Shown here one piece after another: positions 37,626 through 45,722 of a stretch of 64,000 nucleotides of DNA. Source of the DNA: Bacillota bacterium (GTDB taxonomy: Bacteria; Bacillota_A; Clostridia; Tissierellales; Peptoniphilaceae); NCBI GenBank assembly GCA_023443045.1, contig JAEZWK010000023.1, forward strand, positions 1-64,000, in the 5' to 3' direction. Every line of letters begins with the position of its first letter. The stretch's first letter is position 1. Under the pieces are notes generated by a model. The model saw only the letters and a program-made list of their open reading frames with translations, ran no database searches and had not been told where the DNA came from. Made by a program: the position numbers and the translations under genes.

Positions 37626-38006
37626 TTAACGTTTTGAAAATTGTGAAGATTTTCTTGCTTTTTTCAAACCGTATTTCTTTCTTTCTTTCATACGTGGATC
37701 TCTTGTTAAAAATCCTGCTTGTTTTAAAACAGGTCTAAATTCTGGATCTACTTCTAATAAAGCACGGCTAATTGCATGACGTACAGCACCTGCTTGGCCA
37801 GTATATCCACCACCATTTACACGAACTGTTACATCAAATTTTGTATCTGTTTGAGTTAAATCTAGTGGAGATTTTGCTAAACGTCTTAATGTCTCAAAAC
37901 CAAAATACTCTTTTATATCACGACCGTTAATTAAAATATTTCCATTTCCTTCTCTAAGAATAACACGTGCTGTAGAGGTTTTCCTTCTTCCTGTTGCTTG
38001 AAACAT
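37626..38006 (-). CDS. rpsI: Ribosomal protein S9
   Basis: A 126-residue small-subunit protein of the uS9 family. It begins [17 protein letters not shown] (family start), has [15 protein letters not shown] in the middle, and ends in the conserved [12 protein letters not shown] tail that reaches the P site tRNA. Its ATG overlaps the rplM stop. It is the last gene of the rplM-rpsI pair and is followed by a strong terminator. Confidence 0.97.
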   Translation of the reverse strand: MFQATGRRKTSTARVILREGNGNILINGRDIKEYFGFETLRRLAKSPLDLTQTDTKFDVTVRVNGGGYTGQAGAVRHAISRALLEVDPEFRPVLKQAGFLTRDPRMKERKKYGLKKARKSSQFSKR

Positions 38007-38449
38007 TATCTTTTACCTCCTTTTAGAGTATAAATTTCTGGCTTTTGAGCCATGTGATTATGGCTATCACCAACAAAGATGTGTAATTTCTTAAACATTT
38101 TTCTTCCCAAAGAATTTTTAGGTAACATACCTTTTACAGCATATTGAAGAGCTCTTTCAGGATGCTCTCTCATAAGTGTTTTATAGTCAACACTTCTTAA
38201 TCCTCCAGGATAACCTGTGTGATGATAATGCCTTTTTTGTTCTAGTTTTCTACCAGTTAAAACCATTTTTTCTACATTTGTTACAATAACATGATCCCCT
38301 GTATCAACGTTAGGTGTATATATTGGTTTATGTTTACCGCGTAAAATGCTAGCAACTTCGCTTGCTAGACGTCCTAGGACCACTCCTTCGGCATCAATCA
38401 CAAGCCATTTGCGCTCTACTTCATGCGGTTTTGCTAATGTTGTTTTCAT
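38006..38449 (-). CDS. rplM: Ribosomal protein L13
   Basis: A 147-residue uL13. Its motifs are [52 protein letters not shown] and [14 protein letters not shown]. Homologues in other Firmicutes often bind their own mRNA leader, and a folded leader is present here. The usual Firmicutes neighbours truA and ecfA/ecfT are absent. Confidence 0.97.
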   Translation of the reverse strand: MKTTLAKPHEVERKWLVIDAEGVVLGRLASEVASILRGKHKPIYTPNVDTGDHVIVTNVEKMVLTGRKLEQKRHYHHTGYPGGLRSVDYKTLMREHPERALQYAVKGMLPKNSLGRKMFKKLHIFVGDSHNHMAQKPEIYTLKGGKR

Positions 38450-38455
38450 TTTTAT

Positions 38456-38521
38456 TCTCCTTTTCGAGCGAATTAGCTGTTTTTAAAGGAATGTTTCCGG
38501 GTCCTCCTTAAAAAACAATAC
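38456..38521 (-). promoter_or_regulatory. Structured 5' leader of rplM-rpsI (L13-leader candidate)
   Basis: From the predicted start near 38521 the minus strand folds a 10-bp hairpin (TTTTTAAGGA with TCCTTTAAAAA, one bulge; 38480-38515). Its loop carries GGACCCGGAAACA. A small AGC...GCT hairpin and the AAGGAG of rplM follow. Position and size fit an L13-type autoregulatory leader, but I cannot match the family consensus by eye. Confidence 0.5.
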
Positions 38522-38527
38522 GTATGT

Positions 38528-38556
38528 ATTATATAGATTATTTTTAATATTGTCAA
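38528..38556 (-). promoter_or_regulatory. Promoter of rplM-rpsI
   Basis: Perfect consensus TTGACA (38551-38556) and TATAAT (38528-38533) are 17 bp apart on the minus strand. Confidence 0.9.
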
Positions 38557-38565
38557 GATTTATGA

Positions 38566-38594
38566 TTGTTTTTTGAAAAAATTTTTTATATAAT
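38566..38594 (+). promoter_or_regulatory. Promoter of mnmH
   Basis: TTGTTT (38566-38571) and TATAAT (38589-38594) are 17 bp apart, leaving a very short leader to the ATG at 38610 with GGAGG between. It is back to back with the rplM promoter. Confidence 0.65.
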
Positions 38595-38609
38595 ATTTAC
38601 GGAGGAAAT

Positions 38610-39608
38610 ATGTTTGATATTATAGATTATTCAGAGGTAGAAGATCAACTTTTAATAGATTTGAGAACAAAAAAAGAATTTGATGAATTCCACATACCTA
38701 ATAGTATTAATTTCCCTATATTAACAGAAAAAGAGCATGCAGAGATTGGGACTCTTCACAAAAATAAAGAGTATAAAATCGCAAAATTAAAAGCGATTGA
38801 ATTTGCTTCTATAAAATTACCTAAACTTTTAAAGCTGGTCTCCGCATATAATGAAATTGTATTTTATTGTGCTAGAGGCGGATATAGATCAAAAAGTGTT
38901 TCAGCTTTATTTTATGCTCTTGATTTTCATGTCAGAAGATTAAAAGGGGGAATTAAAAGTTATAGAAATATTATAAACAATTCTCTAAATTCTTTAATCA
39001 ATTCTCATGATTATGTAACCATTTATGGTCAAACTGGATGCGGTAAGACAGAAATTTTAGAAATAATAAAATCTATGGATTATCCTGTTTTAGATTTAGA
39101 AAAATATGCTAATCACTATGGTTCACTTTTAGGATCTATGGGACGTGGAGAACAAAATTCTCAAAAAATGTTTGAGTCCCTTCTATATCACGATCTTTTA
39201 AAATATAAAAATGAAAAAATTATTCTCATTGAAGGCGAAAGTAAAAAAATAGGTAAAATTTCTTTACCCGAATCTCTTTATAGCAAAATGATTTCTGGAG
39301 ATAAAATTTTTATAGATGCAAGTATGGAAGATAGGGCCAAAAGGCTTGTAGATACCTATGGAGAAGAAATAAAAAATTCATATGATAAAGAGCCATTTTC
39401 TAAATTGAAATATTATTTGGGTAATGAGATTTTCAATTTAATTGTAAATAAAATAAAAGAAAATGATCTTACATCAGCTGCAATTCTGCTTTGCAACCAT
39501 CATTACGATAAATTTTATAAAGTAAGACCTGAAAAAAATGATAAAATTTTCATAAATGAAGATTCTAAAAATACAGCGCAAGAAATTATCAAATTTATAT
39601 TTAATTAA
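38610..39608 (+). CDS. mnmH: tRNA 2-selenouridine synthase (MnmH/SelU/YbbB)
   Basis: A 332-residue protein. An N-terminal rhodanese domain (residues 1-125) has the active-site Cys in VFYCARGGYRSKS, and the C-terminal P-loop domain starts TIYGQTGCGKTEIL near residue 138. The family replaces sulfur by selenium in 2-thiouridine of tRNA wobble positions through a geranylated intermediate, using selenophosphate. LEKYANHYGSLLGSMG matches the family. It supports active selenium metabolism in this organism, alongside the selenium-dependent hydroxylase cluster. It lies divergently from rplM. Confidence 0.92.
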   Translation: MFDIIDYSEVEDQLLIDLRTKKEFDEFHIPNSINFPILTEKEHAEIGTLHKNKEYKIAKLKAIEFASIKLPKLLKLVSAYNEIVFYCARGGYRSKSVSALFYALDFHVRRLKGGIKSYRNIINNSLNSLINSHDYVTIYGQTGCGKTEILEIIKSMDYPVLDLEKYANHYGSLLGSMGRGEQNSQKMFESLLYHDLLKYKNEKIILIEGESKKIGKISLPESLYSKMISGDKIFIDASMEDRAKRLVDTYGEEIKNSYDKEPFSKLKYYLGNEIFNLIVNKIKENDLTSAAILLCNHHYDKFYKVRPEKNDKIFINEDSKNTAQEIIKFIFN

Positions 39609-39628
39609 AAAAGAGGGTTTACCCTCTT
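39606..39628 (-). terminator. Terminator between mnmH and the membrane protein pair
   Basis: A 7-bp stem AAGAGGG/CCCTCTT (39611-39617 with 39622-39628) overlaps the stop codon of the minus-strand gene and is followed by T6 on that strand. It may also slow plus-strand readthrough from mnmH, but the T-run on that side is poor. Confidence 0.75.
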
Positions 39629-40152
39629 ATTTCACTTCTTTTTTGCACAACTTCCATAAAAATATCAATAAAATACCAAAATAATCCCACACCTAATACT
39701 CCTAAAAACATAAAATGGCGACTTGTTAATAGTTCAACGGATTTATTAAAATATAATAGCATAAATAAAACAATAAATTTTACATAATACGAAATCATAC
39801 TTCTATATATGCACATTTCTGATTTAAAAACATACTTTCTAAGGATAGAAAGTAAAAACGCAATACCTATCCATGCTAATTCTATAAGATAGACAAATTG
39901 ATAATCATAGTCTTTATTTGTCAAATAAAGGAATAAATTAAAGGCTATTATAAAAGTTCCAAATGAAAAAAATAACGCTGGACTTTTTTCATCTAAATTA
40001 ATACTCTCTATCTTTTTAGATATCAATATTGATATAAAAAATGTAATAGCAACCATTCCTATAAATCCTATTGAAATTTTAAACAGCCCAAAAACTGCCG
40101 ATAAAATTGCTGTTACTATAGAATATAAAAGTATAAATAAAATTGTATACAT
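39619..40152 (-). CDS. Integral membrane protein, unknown function (tandem copy B)
   Basis: A 177-residue protein with about five hydrophobic segments (1-22, 24-45, 61-80, 85-105, 125-170). I do not recognise the family. It is closely similar to the protein encoded at 40189-40707; SKKIESINLDEKSPALFFSF and LSILRKYVFKSE are nearly or fully shared, and the DNA is also similar in long stretches. The two genes are 36 bp apart and cotranscribed, so this is a recent tandem duplication. Phospholipid, transport or immunity roles cannot be told from sequence. Confidence 0.7.
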   Translation of the reverse strand: MYTILFILLYSIVTAILSAVFGLFKISIGFIGMVAITFFISILISKKIESINLDEKSPALFFSFGTFIIAFNLFLYLTNKDYDYQFVYLIELAWIGIAFLLSILRKYVFKSEMCIYRSMISYYVKFIVLFMLLYFNKSVELLTSRHFMFLGVLGVGLFWYFIDIFMEVVQKRSEIRG

Positions 40153-40188
40153 AACTATCTCCTTTATCTAGTTAAAAAAGAGAGTAAT

Positions 40189-40707
40189 CTATCTTCTTTT
40201 TTGCATTATTCCCAAAAAAACATCAATAAAATGCCAAAATAATCCAACAGCTAATACTCCGAAAAATTCAAAAAAGAATTTTGATAATATAATAAATTTA
40301 TCAAAATATAATAGCATAAATAAAATGATAAAATTTGCATAATACGAAATCATACTTCTATATACACTAATTTCCGATTTAAAAACATACTTTCTAAGGA
40401 TAGAAAGTAAAAACGCAATAACTATCCATGCTAATTCTATAAAATAAACTAGTTGGTGTTCGTTATCTATAGACCTTAAAAAAATAAATATATTAAATGC
40501 TATTATAAAACTTCCAAATGAAAAAAATAACGCTGGACTTTTTTCATCTAAATTAATATTCTCTATCTTTTTTGATATCGATATTGATATAAATAATGTA
40601 ATAGCAATAACTACTATGGGTACTATGGAAATATCATATAGTCCCAAAACTGCTGAGAGTATTGATGCTACTATAGAATATAAAAGTATAAATAAAATTG
40701 TACTCAT
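40189..40707 (-). CDS. Integral membrane protein, unknown function (tandem copy A)
   Basis: A 172-residue multi-span membrane protein, paralogue of the next gene (about 65-70% identical by eye). Shared segments include MFILLYSIV at the N-terminus (here STILFILLYSIVASILSAVLG), SKKIENINLDEKSPALFFSF and WFIDV/HFIDV near the C-terminus. The divergence is concentrated in residues 60-80 and 130-155. The start is supported by AGAGGT in the leader. No convincing consensus promoter was found; a TATAAT lies upstream but its TTGACA is 22 bp away. Confidence 0.7.
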   Translation of the reverse strand: MSTILFILLYSIVASILSAVLGLYDISIVPIVVIAITLFISISISKKIENINLDEKSPALFFSFGSFIIAFNIFIFLRSIDNEHQLVYFIELAWIVIAFLLSILRKYVFKSEISVYRSMISYYANFIILFMLLYFDKFIILSKFFFEFFGVLAVGLFWHFIDVFLGIMQKRR

Positions 40708-41406
40708 AATATAAACCTCTAATCCATTATATTTTATTTTTTTATATTTTTTCTTTATTATAGTTTGCTATGATGATGTATAGATGTCAAGTTTTTAAAC
40801 TAATTTTAAATCTTAATGATCTAATATAATAAGTCTTATATTCAATATATTTAAAACAGTTTTCCCATTTCAATCTCCATTTTTGTACCTACCATAATTA
40901 AAATAAAACATATTTAACTCCGTATCTTTTTAGGTCTTACATTAAATTGTAGTATATTTAAATTTTGTTTTATAACTTTATCTAAATAAAATATATAATT
41001 AAAACCAACACTTTTTTATATTATATCATATAAAAATATATATTTCAAATATTTTAAAATAATTTTAAATTTCTATAAATTATAAATATAAAAAGCTATT
41101 TATAAAAATTACATATTATATTCAATATCTTTTAAACAGCTTGGAGTATGAAGTATCGCTCCAAAAATTATGAGGTATTTTATACCAAAATTTATATTCT
41201 AGTTTTTCTTTTTATATAATACACATGATTTGAAAATTATAATAATTTATGTTTTTTAGTATATCACTACAATCACCATGTAAATCAAGTTGAAATTATT
41301 ATAAAATTTAATTAAATAAATAAATTTTTATTACGTCTTTCTTATTTTAGATTAATTTTTAATTTATCTGCAAATAAAAAATACTGAATTAATCAGTATT
41401 TTTACT
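40708..41406. other. 700-bp AT-rich gap without a gene, containing a diverged direct repeat
   Basis: No reading frame of credible length or composition is present on either strand. The stretch holds a 24-base direct repeat (40836-40859 and 41116-41139; TTATATTCAATAT...TTTAAA-ACAG, 22 of 24 identical by eye) and a TTGGAG...CTCCAA inverted repeat near 41140-41165. The terminator of the HAD gene lies at its right end. It may be the debris of deleted genes or of an older duplication. Confidence 0.5.
41375..41402 (-). terminator. Terminator after the HAD hydrolase gene
   Basis: The stem AATACTGA-TTAA-TTCAGTATT is followed by a T-rich tract on the minus strand, a few bases past the stop at 41407. 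Confidence 0.8.
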
Positions 41407-42024
41407 CTATATTAGTTCTAATATTTCATTTACATTGTATAGCGCTATATGAATCTCTTTTATTATTGAGGTCGTTCCCCACATACAATACGCATAATCA
41501 ATTCCAGATCTTTGTGCTTCTAAATGATCAGTAGGCCCATTGCCTAAATAAATAGTTTCTTCAGGATTTAATCCGTGTTTTTTTAAATAATGGGTTATCA
41601 TTTCACCGCTAGGTTTTGGTAAATTCACATCATCTACACATACATAATCGTTAAAATATTTATCAAACCCAAACTTTTCATATGCTTTTAATGTCATACT
41701 TCTATCTCTATTTGTGACGAGTCCCATATGAATTCCCTTACTTTTTAAATTTTCTAAAGTCTCTTTCATATTAGTAAAAAAATCTATTTTTTCAGTCATC
41801 TCTAAATAAATTTTATGAATCAACGCATCTATTTCTTGGTCATGATCCATTTTTAACACTTTCATATTTTCAGTATGTGTTCTATGAAATACCTCCTCCT
41901 CTTCTTCTTTGGTTAAAACTCTATTATATAATTTCATAAGACCTGCATTATAGCTAGCAATAGTTGTTTTACTTGTATCTAACAAAGTACCATCGCAGTC
42001 AAATAATAAATTTTTATATTTCAT
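41407..42024 (-). CDS. HAD-superfamily phosphatase (phosphoglycolate phosphatase/PpaX-like)
   Basis: A 205-residue HAD hydrolase. Motif I is LLFDCDGTLLDTSK (nucleophile Asp near residue 9), motif II is MGLVTNRDRS, motif III is the Lys in VNLPKPSGEM, and motif IV is TIYLGNGPTDHLEAQRSG. The helical cap lies at residues 15-80. Substrates in this subfamily include phosphoglycolate, pyrophosphate and sugar or nucleotide phosphates; none can be chosen here. It is downstream of the ABC transporter pair but has its own promoter and is separated by a terminator. Confidence 0.85.
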   Translation of the reverse strand: MKYKNLLFDCDGTLLDTSKTTIASYNAGLMKLYNRVLTKEEEEEVFHRTHTENMKVLKMDHDQEIDALIHKIYLEMTEKIDFFTNMKETLENLKSKGIHMGLVTNRDRSMTLKAYEKFGFDKYFNDYVCVDDVNLPKPSGEMITHYLKKHGLNPEETIYLGNGPTDHLEAQRSGIDYAYCMWGTTSIIKEIHIALYNVNEILELI

Positions 42025-42065
42025 TTTGCCCCCTGTATTTTTTCAATTACTAAAAAACAAATAAT

Positions 42066-42074
42066 ATTATAGCA
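42066..42074 (-). promoter_or_regulatory. Extended -10 promoter of the HAD gene
   Basis: TGCTATAAT on the minus strand combines a TG motif with a perfect -10 about 40 bp upstream of the ATG. The -35 region is poor. Confidence 0.55.
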
Positions 42075-42122
42075 CATTTTTATATATTATGGCTATTAAA
42101 CATTCCCATATTTTGAGTAATT

Positions 42123-42150
42123 AAAAAGAACTCTAATTAGAGTTCTTTTT
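42123..42150. terminator. Terminator after the ABC transporter pair
   Basis: The 24-base palindrome AAAGAACTCTAA / TTAGAGTTCTTT (42125-42148) is followed by T's on both strands. It directly abuts the stop codon of the second ABC gene. Confidence 0.8.
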
Positions 42151-43788
42151 TTACTTCATTGTGCCATTTATTAAGTTAAGAATTTTATAATTTTTAGGAA
42201 CGCTGGTTTTTCTATGCGTTACCAACAATATAGTTTTATCAGTTTTTTCTAGAAAATCAGAAATTATTTTTTCATTCATCGGGTCTAGTGCCGAAGTAGG
42301 TTCATCTAGCAGAATTATAGGAGATTTTTGTGCAATAGCTCTTGCAATTCCTATTCTCTGAATTTGTCCTTCTGATAGATTTTGATTTACTCCTGCATCT
42401 AACTTAGTATCTAGTCCATTATCCAGCGTATTTACTAAATCAGATAGTCCAGTATCATTTAATATTTGAGCCATAGTGTCATCATCAACATCACATCCCA
42501 TACAAATATTTTCTTTTAAAGTTCCAGGAAAAATTATATTGTTCTGAGGAACGAATGAAATATAATTTCTTAACTCATTTATACTATTAAGCTCTTTTCC
42601 ATCTATAATTATGCTTCCACTTTTTATTTTATAAAATCCATTTATTAGCTTCATCAGAGTGGATTTTCCACAACCACTTTCACCTGCAATATTAATTTTA
42701 TCGCCACATTTTATTTTTAAACTCAAATTCTTGATAACATCCTCGTTTTCATTATACGAAAATGAAATATCCTTTAAAAGGATCTCATTCCAATCAGATA
42801 CTGGCAATAATTGAATCGATTTTTCATCATACATTTCAGAATAATATTTATAAATTCGATCCCCTGAAATTTTTTGAATTTTTGCATCTGTAATAAATAG
42901 AGGCAGACTAGAAAACATCCAATTAAAATAACTATCAAGCAACATGAATCCTAGTAAATCCGCAATTGTCAATTTGCCATTTATTATCAAATAAAATGCT
43001 ACTACGATCCATGATGTAGTTAACACAAATCCAGTTCCCATACTAAGTGCAACCATAAAAAGAGAAAATTTTTCACGCTTTAAATGTTGTCTTTTATATC
43101 TATTAAAATTTGATTTAAACTGATTTTCTCCAAATAAATATGCTTTAAATACACGAATAAGTGTGACTGAAGAAAGAACTTCCAAAATACTTTGTTTTAC
43201 TTCTTCATTTAAATCCTGCTCTTCTTTTCTAACATTTTCTAAACGTTTAGAAAGGATGTGTGTCACTAGAATAGTAAATAGAGATATTAACAATATTGCT
43301 GCGGTAAGTAGTGGTGATTTAATTAATCCATAAGTTAAAGCAGCTATAAAGCTAATTATTCCAATGATGATTTCTGGTATTGTAGATGAAAATAATGTTG
43401 CATAATCCTTAATATCACTGGATAAAATAGTCATCCATTCTCCTACACCTTTAGTATCTACCACTTCTCCGCGTACATTATTTATTCTATCTATAAATGG
43501 TTCTGTAAATTTAAGTTCAGTATTTTGTCTATTCTTGGCAGCTGTTTTTATTTTTAAATACATCAAGATAGTTAAAATAACCGCTCCAAAAATTAACAAT
43601 AAACTAATTAATGAAAAGTAATAATAATCTTTTGAGGAAAAACTTTCTATTAATACATTAAGTAAAAAACTGATTCCTACCTTAATTACAGCAGCTAATA
43701 CTCCAAGAAAAATTAAATAGTGACATTTTAATTCCACCATCTTTTTTAAATAAAAAACAAAACTTTTCTTTTCTTGCATATTATTCAC
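42151..43788 (-). CDS. ABC transporter half-molecule (membrane + ATPase domains), subunit 2
   Basis: A 545-residue type IV (exporter-fold) half-transporter with six membrane segments in residues of about 15-300 and an ATPase domain from about 325. Walker A is GESGCGKSTL, the signature is NLSEGQIQRIGIARAI, Walker B is PIILLDEPTSALD and the His switch is LVTHRKT. All catalytic residues look intact. It overlaps the partner gene by 8 bp, implying a heterodimer. Similar pairs export peptides or, in the YbtPQ/IrtAB type, import siderophores. The NRPS/MFS genes upstream make a secondary-metabolite substrate plausible (inference). Confidence 0.85.
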   Translation of the reverse strand: MNNMQEKKSFVFYLKKMVELKCHYLIFLGVLAAVIKVGISFLLNVLIESFSSKDYYYFSLISLLLIFGAVILTILMYLKIKTAAKNRQNTELKFTEPFIDRINNVRGEVVDTKGVGEWMTILSSDIKDYATLFSSTIPEIIIGIISFIAALTYGLIKSPLLTAAILLISLFTILVTHILSKRLENVRKEEQDLNEEVKQSILEVLSSVTLIRVFKAYLFGENQFKSNFNRYKRQHLKREKFSLFMVALSMGTGFVLTTSWIVVAFYLIINGKLTIADLLGFMLLDSYFNWMFSSLPLFITDAKIQKISGDRIYKYYSEMYDEKSIQLLPVSDWNEILLKDISFSYNENEDVIKNLSLKIKCGDKINIAGESGCGKSTLMKLINGFYKIKSGSIIIDGKELNSINELRNYISFVPQNNIIFPGTLKENICMGCDVDDDTMAQILNDTGLSDLVNTLDNGLDTKLDAGVNQNLSEGQIQRIGIARAIAQKSPIILLDEPTSALDPMNEKIISDFLEKTDKTILLVTHRKTSVPKNYKILNLINGTMK

Positions 43789-45373
43789 CTACCTTAATGT
43801 GATTATCAGCATGTTCTATAAAATCTAGAGTATGAGTAATAATTACAATTCCTCTTTTTTTACTCTCTTTTTTTAATATTTCCATAATAAATTTCTGATT
43901 CTCCATATCCAAATCAGAAAAAGGCTCATCTAAGAAAATATAATCTGGATTATTAATTAATGCTCTTACTACAGATAATCTACATTTTTGTCCATTAGAT
44001 AAAAGCTGGCCTCTATACTCAGTATCAAACTTATCTGGCAATTTATTTATAACATCCAAAATATTAACTTCATCACAAACCTTGATTATCTCTTCTTTAC
44101 TAATATTATCATTATATAGAGACAAATTATTCATAATACTAGTTAGGAAGAAAGTGTTTTTTTGTGGAACAAATGACAATGATACATCATCAGGAGTTTC
44201 AAAAATGATACTACCGCCATCTAAGTTTAATTCATTAAAAATAAGCTGAAATAATGTAGATTTTCCTTTTCCACTATCGCCAGTTATAAATGTAATTCCT
44301 CTACCTGGAATTATTGCCGAAAAATTCTCAAATATTTTTTTATTGCCGTAGGAAAAATTTATATTATCAATTATTATATTTTTTTCCTCAGAAATTCTTT
44401 TAATTAGATTATCGTCATCAATATTTTTATCATGAAGTTCAAAAAATTCCTTGGTACGTAATGATGATACCTTATATCTATTATAATAACTAAAATAATC
44501 TGGTAAACTACCTATAGGATAAATAATAGAACCTAATCCTGCATTCCAAATTCCTATTAATGTTCCGAAAACTATCTGACCTTTAGCCACTAAAACTAAT
44601 CCTACACAAAGAACCAATAATTCTATTATTCCAATACTTCCCTCTGTGGTAGCTTGCATCTTTCCATATACACTAAAATAATTAATAAATGATTTTCTTT
44701 TATCATTAAACTTATTGTCAAAATCTTTTTTAACCCATAAAGATCTTGTTAGCGTTCTCATTATGGGTATGGAATGAAAAATTTTTTCTAATATGGATAA
44801 AAAGTCATCATTTTTCGGGGCAAAATCTTCATATGCAGCTTCAAAACTTCTGCTATTCTTTTTATTAATAAATAATATTATTAATCCTGCAAAGATAAAA
44901 ACTAAACCAATAATAAAATTACCATAGAATACATAGATAATACCTGCTATTAATGTAATTAGCATATCCACCAGTGGAAGTAATCCAAATTTTAAGAAAT
45001 TAGATATAGCTTCCATATCTTCAGAAATAAAATTTAATATTTTTCCTTCGCTCAAATCAGAATTTAAATTGTTTTTTCGTCTTAGTAATTTTCTTATTAA
45101 ATTCTCTCCCATCTTCAAATTAATTTCTGTAATCCACTCAAGAACCATATAATTGTATGCATAATAGACCAATATAAAAGTAAATGAACCACCAACCATT
45201 AAAATAGAGATATATTTTAAAGATAGACTTGTTGAGATTCCCATTATATTGTTAATTCCAATCTGAATTAAAATGGATATAAAAACATTAAAGACACTTA
45301 GTAGAATACGTAGTATAACTGAAACTGCTAAAATCCATTTCTTAGTTAGTTTTAATAAATCACTTAAAGTCAT
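43781..45373 (-). CDS. ABC transporter half-molecule (membrane + ATPase domains), subunit 1
   Basis: A 530-residue half-transporter with six membrane segments in residues of about 10-285 and an ATPase domain from about 315. Walker A is GDSGKGKSTL, the signature is LLSNGQKCRLSVVRAL, Walker B is YIFLDEPFSDLD and the switch is VITHTLDF. It is first of the pair, with its own consensus promoter (45504-45532) and the start GGGGTGAGCATATG. A terminator separates it from the NRPS gene, so it is a separate transcript in the same island. Confidence 0.85.
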   Translation of the reverse strand: MTLSDLLKLTKKWILAVSVILRILLSVFNVFISILIQIGINNIMGISTSLSLKYISILMVGGSFTFILVYYAYNYMVLEWITEINLKMGENLIRKLLRRKNNLNSDLSEGKILNFISEDMEAISNFLKFGLLPLVDMLITLIAGIIYVFYGNFIIGLVFIFAGLIILFINKKNSRSFEAAYEDFAPKNDDFLSILEKIFHSIPIMRTLTRSLWVKKDFDNKFNDKRKSFINYFSVYGKMQATTEGSIGIIELLVLCVGLVLVAKGQIVFGTLIGIWNAGLGSIIYPIGSLPDYFSYYNRYKVSSLRTKEFFELHDKNIDDDNLIKRISEEKNIIIDNINFSYGNKKIFENFSAIIPGRGITFITGDSGKGKSTLFQLIFNELNLDGGSIIFETPDDVSLSFVPQKNTFFLTSIMNNLSLYNDNISKEEIIKVCDEVNILDVINKLPDKFDTEYRGQLLSNGQKCRLSVVRALINNPDYIFLDEPFSDLDMENQKFIMEILKKESKKRGIVIITHTLDFIEHADNHIKVGE

Positions 45374-45503
45374 ATGCTCACCCCTTTTGAATAAATTTTA
45401 TTTAATCCTATACAAATCAAAAAAATATTTTATATAAAATATAAATATTAATTATATAGATTTGTTTATATTATTTTATCCTGATATACAATAATATAAT
45501 TTT

Positions 45504-45532
45504 ATTATATATCGTAACAAAATAAATTTCAA
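45504..45532 (-). promoter_or_regulatory. Promoter of the ABC transporter pair
   Basis: TTGAAA (45527-45532) and TATAAT (45504-45509) are 17 bp apart on the minus strand. The predicted leader is about 125 bases, very AT-rich, with no gene. The gap 45374-45722 holds only this promoter and the upstream terminator. Confidence 0.75.
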
Positions 45533-45571
45533 TCTAATTTATTTATAAAATTAAAATATATTCTATTTTGG

Positions 45572-45612
45572 ACAAAAATAACACCTCATTATTATAAAAT
45601 AATTGAGATGTT
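45572..45612 (-). terminator. Terminator after the NRPS gene
   Basis: A long hairpin (AACATCTCA...TTATT pairing with AATAATGAGGTGTT, one bulged A; 45580-45612) is followed by ATTTTTG on the minus strand, about 110 bp beyond the NRPS stop. Confidence 0.7.
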
Positions 45613-45722
45613 TACTTAATTCATTATAATACTATTTATAAAGAAATTATACAAATTTAAATAAAGCAAAAAATTCAAATTATTTCAGTAGAGATAGCAT
45701 ATCCAAACGATATAGAGATAAA

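Noticed and set aside
45374..45722. Small precursor peptide gene between the NRPS and ABC genes
   Set aside because: Only very short A/T-driven frames without ribosome binding sites are present; the interval is explained by a terminator and a promoter.
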